This document shows positions 5,982 through 6,196 of a stretch of DNA of 6,196 nt, in pieces. The DNA is from Rhodospirillales bacterium. Its GTDB lineage: Bacteria; Pseudomonadota; Alphaproteobacteria; Micavibrionales; UBA2020. The stretch lies in contig JAHFPI010000113.1 of assembly GCA_023266795.1 (NCBI GenBank), positions 1 to 6,196 on the forward strand, read 5' to 3'. The position numbers were made by a program, and so were the translations under genes. The stretch's first letter is position 1; the number at the start of each line of letters is the position of its first letter. The notes beneath the pieces were generated by a model. That model ran no database searches, was not told the origin of the DNA, and saw only the letters and a list, made by a program, of their open reading frames with translations.

Positions 5982-6196
5982 ATGCGCGCATGGCAAAGAA
6001 TGTTAAGTGGCCGCAGGCTCGACCTGATCAACCCCTCCGCCATGGACATTGAAATCGAGGATATTGCCCATGGACTTTCCAGAGTCGCCAGATGGAACGG
6101 CCAGACGGTCGGCGATCATTCTTTCTCGGTGGCTCAGCATTCCATCCTGGTCGAAAAAATTTGCCGCAGCCTGCAGCCTAACGTGGAGCATTCCTG
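5982..6196 (+). CDS. HD-domain hydrolase, YfbR-like (3' end missing)
   Basis: The frame from ATG 5982 is open to the right edge (71 codons). It begins MRAWQRMLSGRRLDLINPSA, then DIEIEDIAHGLSRVARWNG, then HSFSVAQHSILVEKI. This closely follows alphaproteobacterial HD-family hydrolases related to YfbR, metal-dependent phosphohydrolases whose better-known members act on deoxynucleoside monophosphates. His53 in VAQHS fits the first metal ligand; the HD pair and last Asp lie beyond the window. AGGGGG 7 bases upstream and the family-conserved start of the N-terminus support ATG 5982 over the ATG at 6000. The gene is divergent from ssb. The substrate is not known from this fragment. The minus-strand frame over it is a shadow. 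Confidence 0.92.
   Translation, partial: MRAWQRMLSGRRLDLINPSAMDIEIEDIAHGLSRVARWNGQTVGDHSFSVAQHSILVEKICRSLQPNVEHS

Overview
The window looks like a chromosomal segment of a fairly GC-rich alphaproteobacterium. The single-stranded DNA-binding protein has the alphaproteobacterial-style N-terminus (MAGSVNKVILIGNLG) and the HD hydrolase opens with RAWQRMLSGRRLDL, both typical of that class. The genus cannot be set from the sequence. Ankyrin clusters and the pilin-like protein loosely recall Micavibrio/Rhodospirillales-type genomes, but that is only an impression.

Layout. Positions 2-2968 (+) hold three consecutive ankyrin-repeat genes. The first is cut by the window's left edge. They overlap by 8 bp and 4 bp and genes 2 and 3 have strong Shine-Dalgarno sites, so they read as one translationally coupled operon. 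Facing them on the minus strand, with one base between the stop codons, is a gene for a single-pass, pilin-like surface or envelope protein (2970-3671). It is preceded by a small YdcH/DUF465 gene (3707-3877) and an alpha/beta hydrolase gene (3944-4660). A clear minus-strand intrinsic terminator (4678-4705) separates these from an ssb-led pair: ssb (5420-5899), then a six-helix membrane protein with a GTG start (4808-5416). Divergent from ssb, an HD-domain hydrolase gene starts at 5982 (+) and runs off the right edge.

How the parts relate. ssb and the HD hydrolase are housekeeping-type genes sharing an 82-bp divergent promoter region. The membrane protein is probably translated by coupling to ssb. 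The hydrolase, DUF465 and pilin-like genes are co-directional with 35-66 bp gaps and may be one transcript, but nothing ties them functionally. The ankyrin proteins have no visible signal peptide or enzymatic domain; they are probably soluble binding or scaffold proteins with unknown partners.

The items most worth a second look are the ankyrin operon with a seven-G run exactly at its first gene junction, the terminator only 17 bases from the hydrolase start codon, the terminator-less convergent junction, and the uncharacterised pilin-like protein. I see no CRISPR array, RNA gene, insertion sequence or phage gene.
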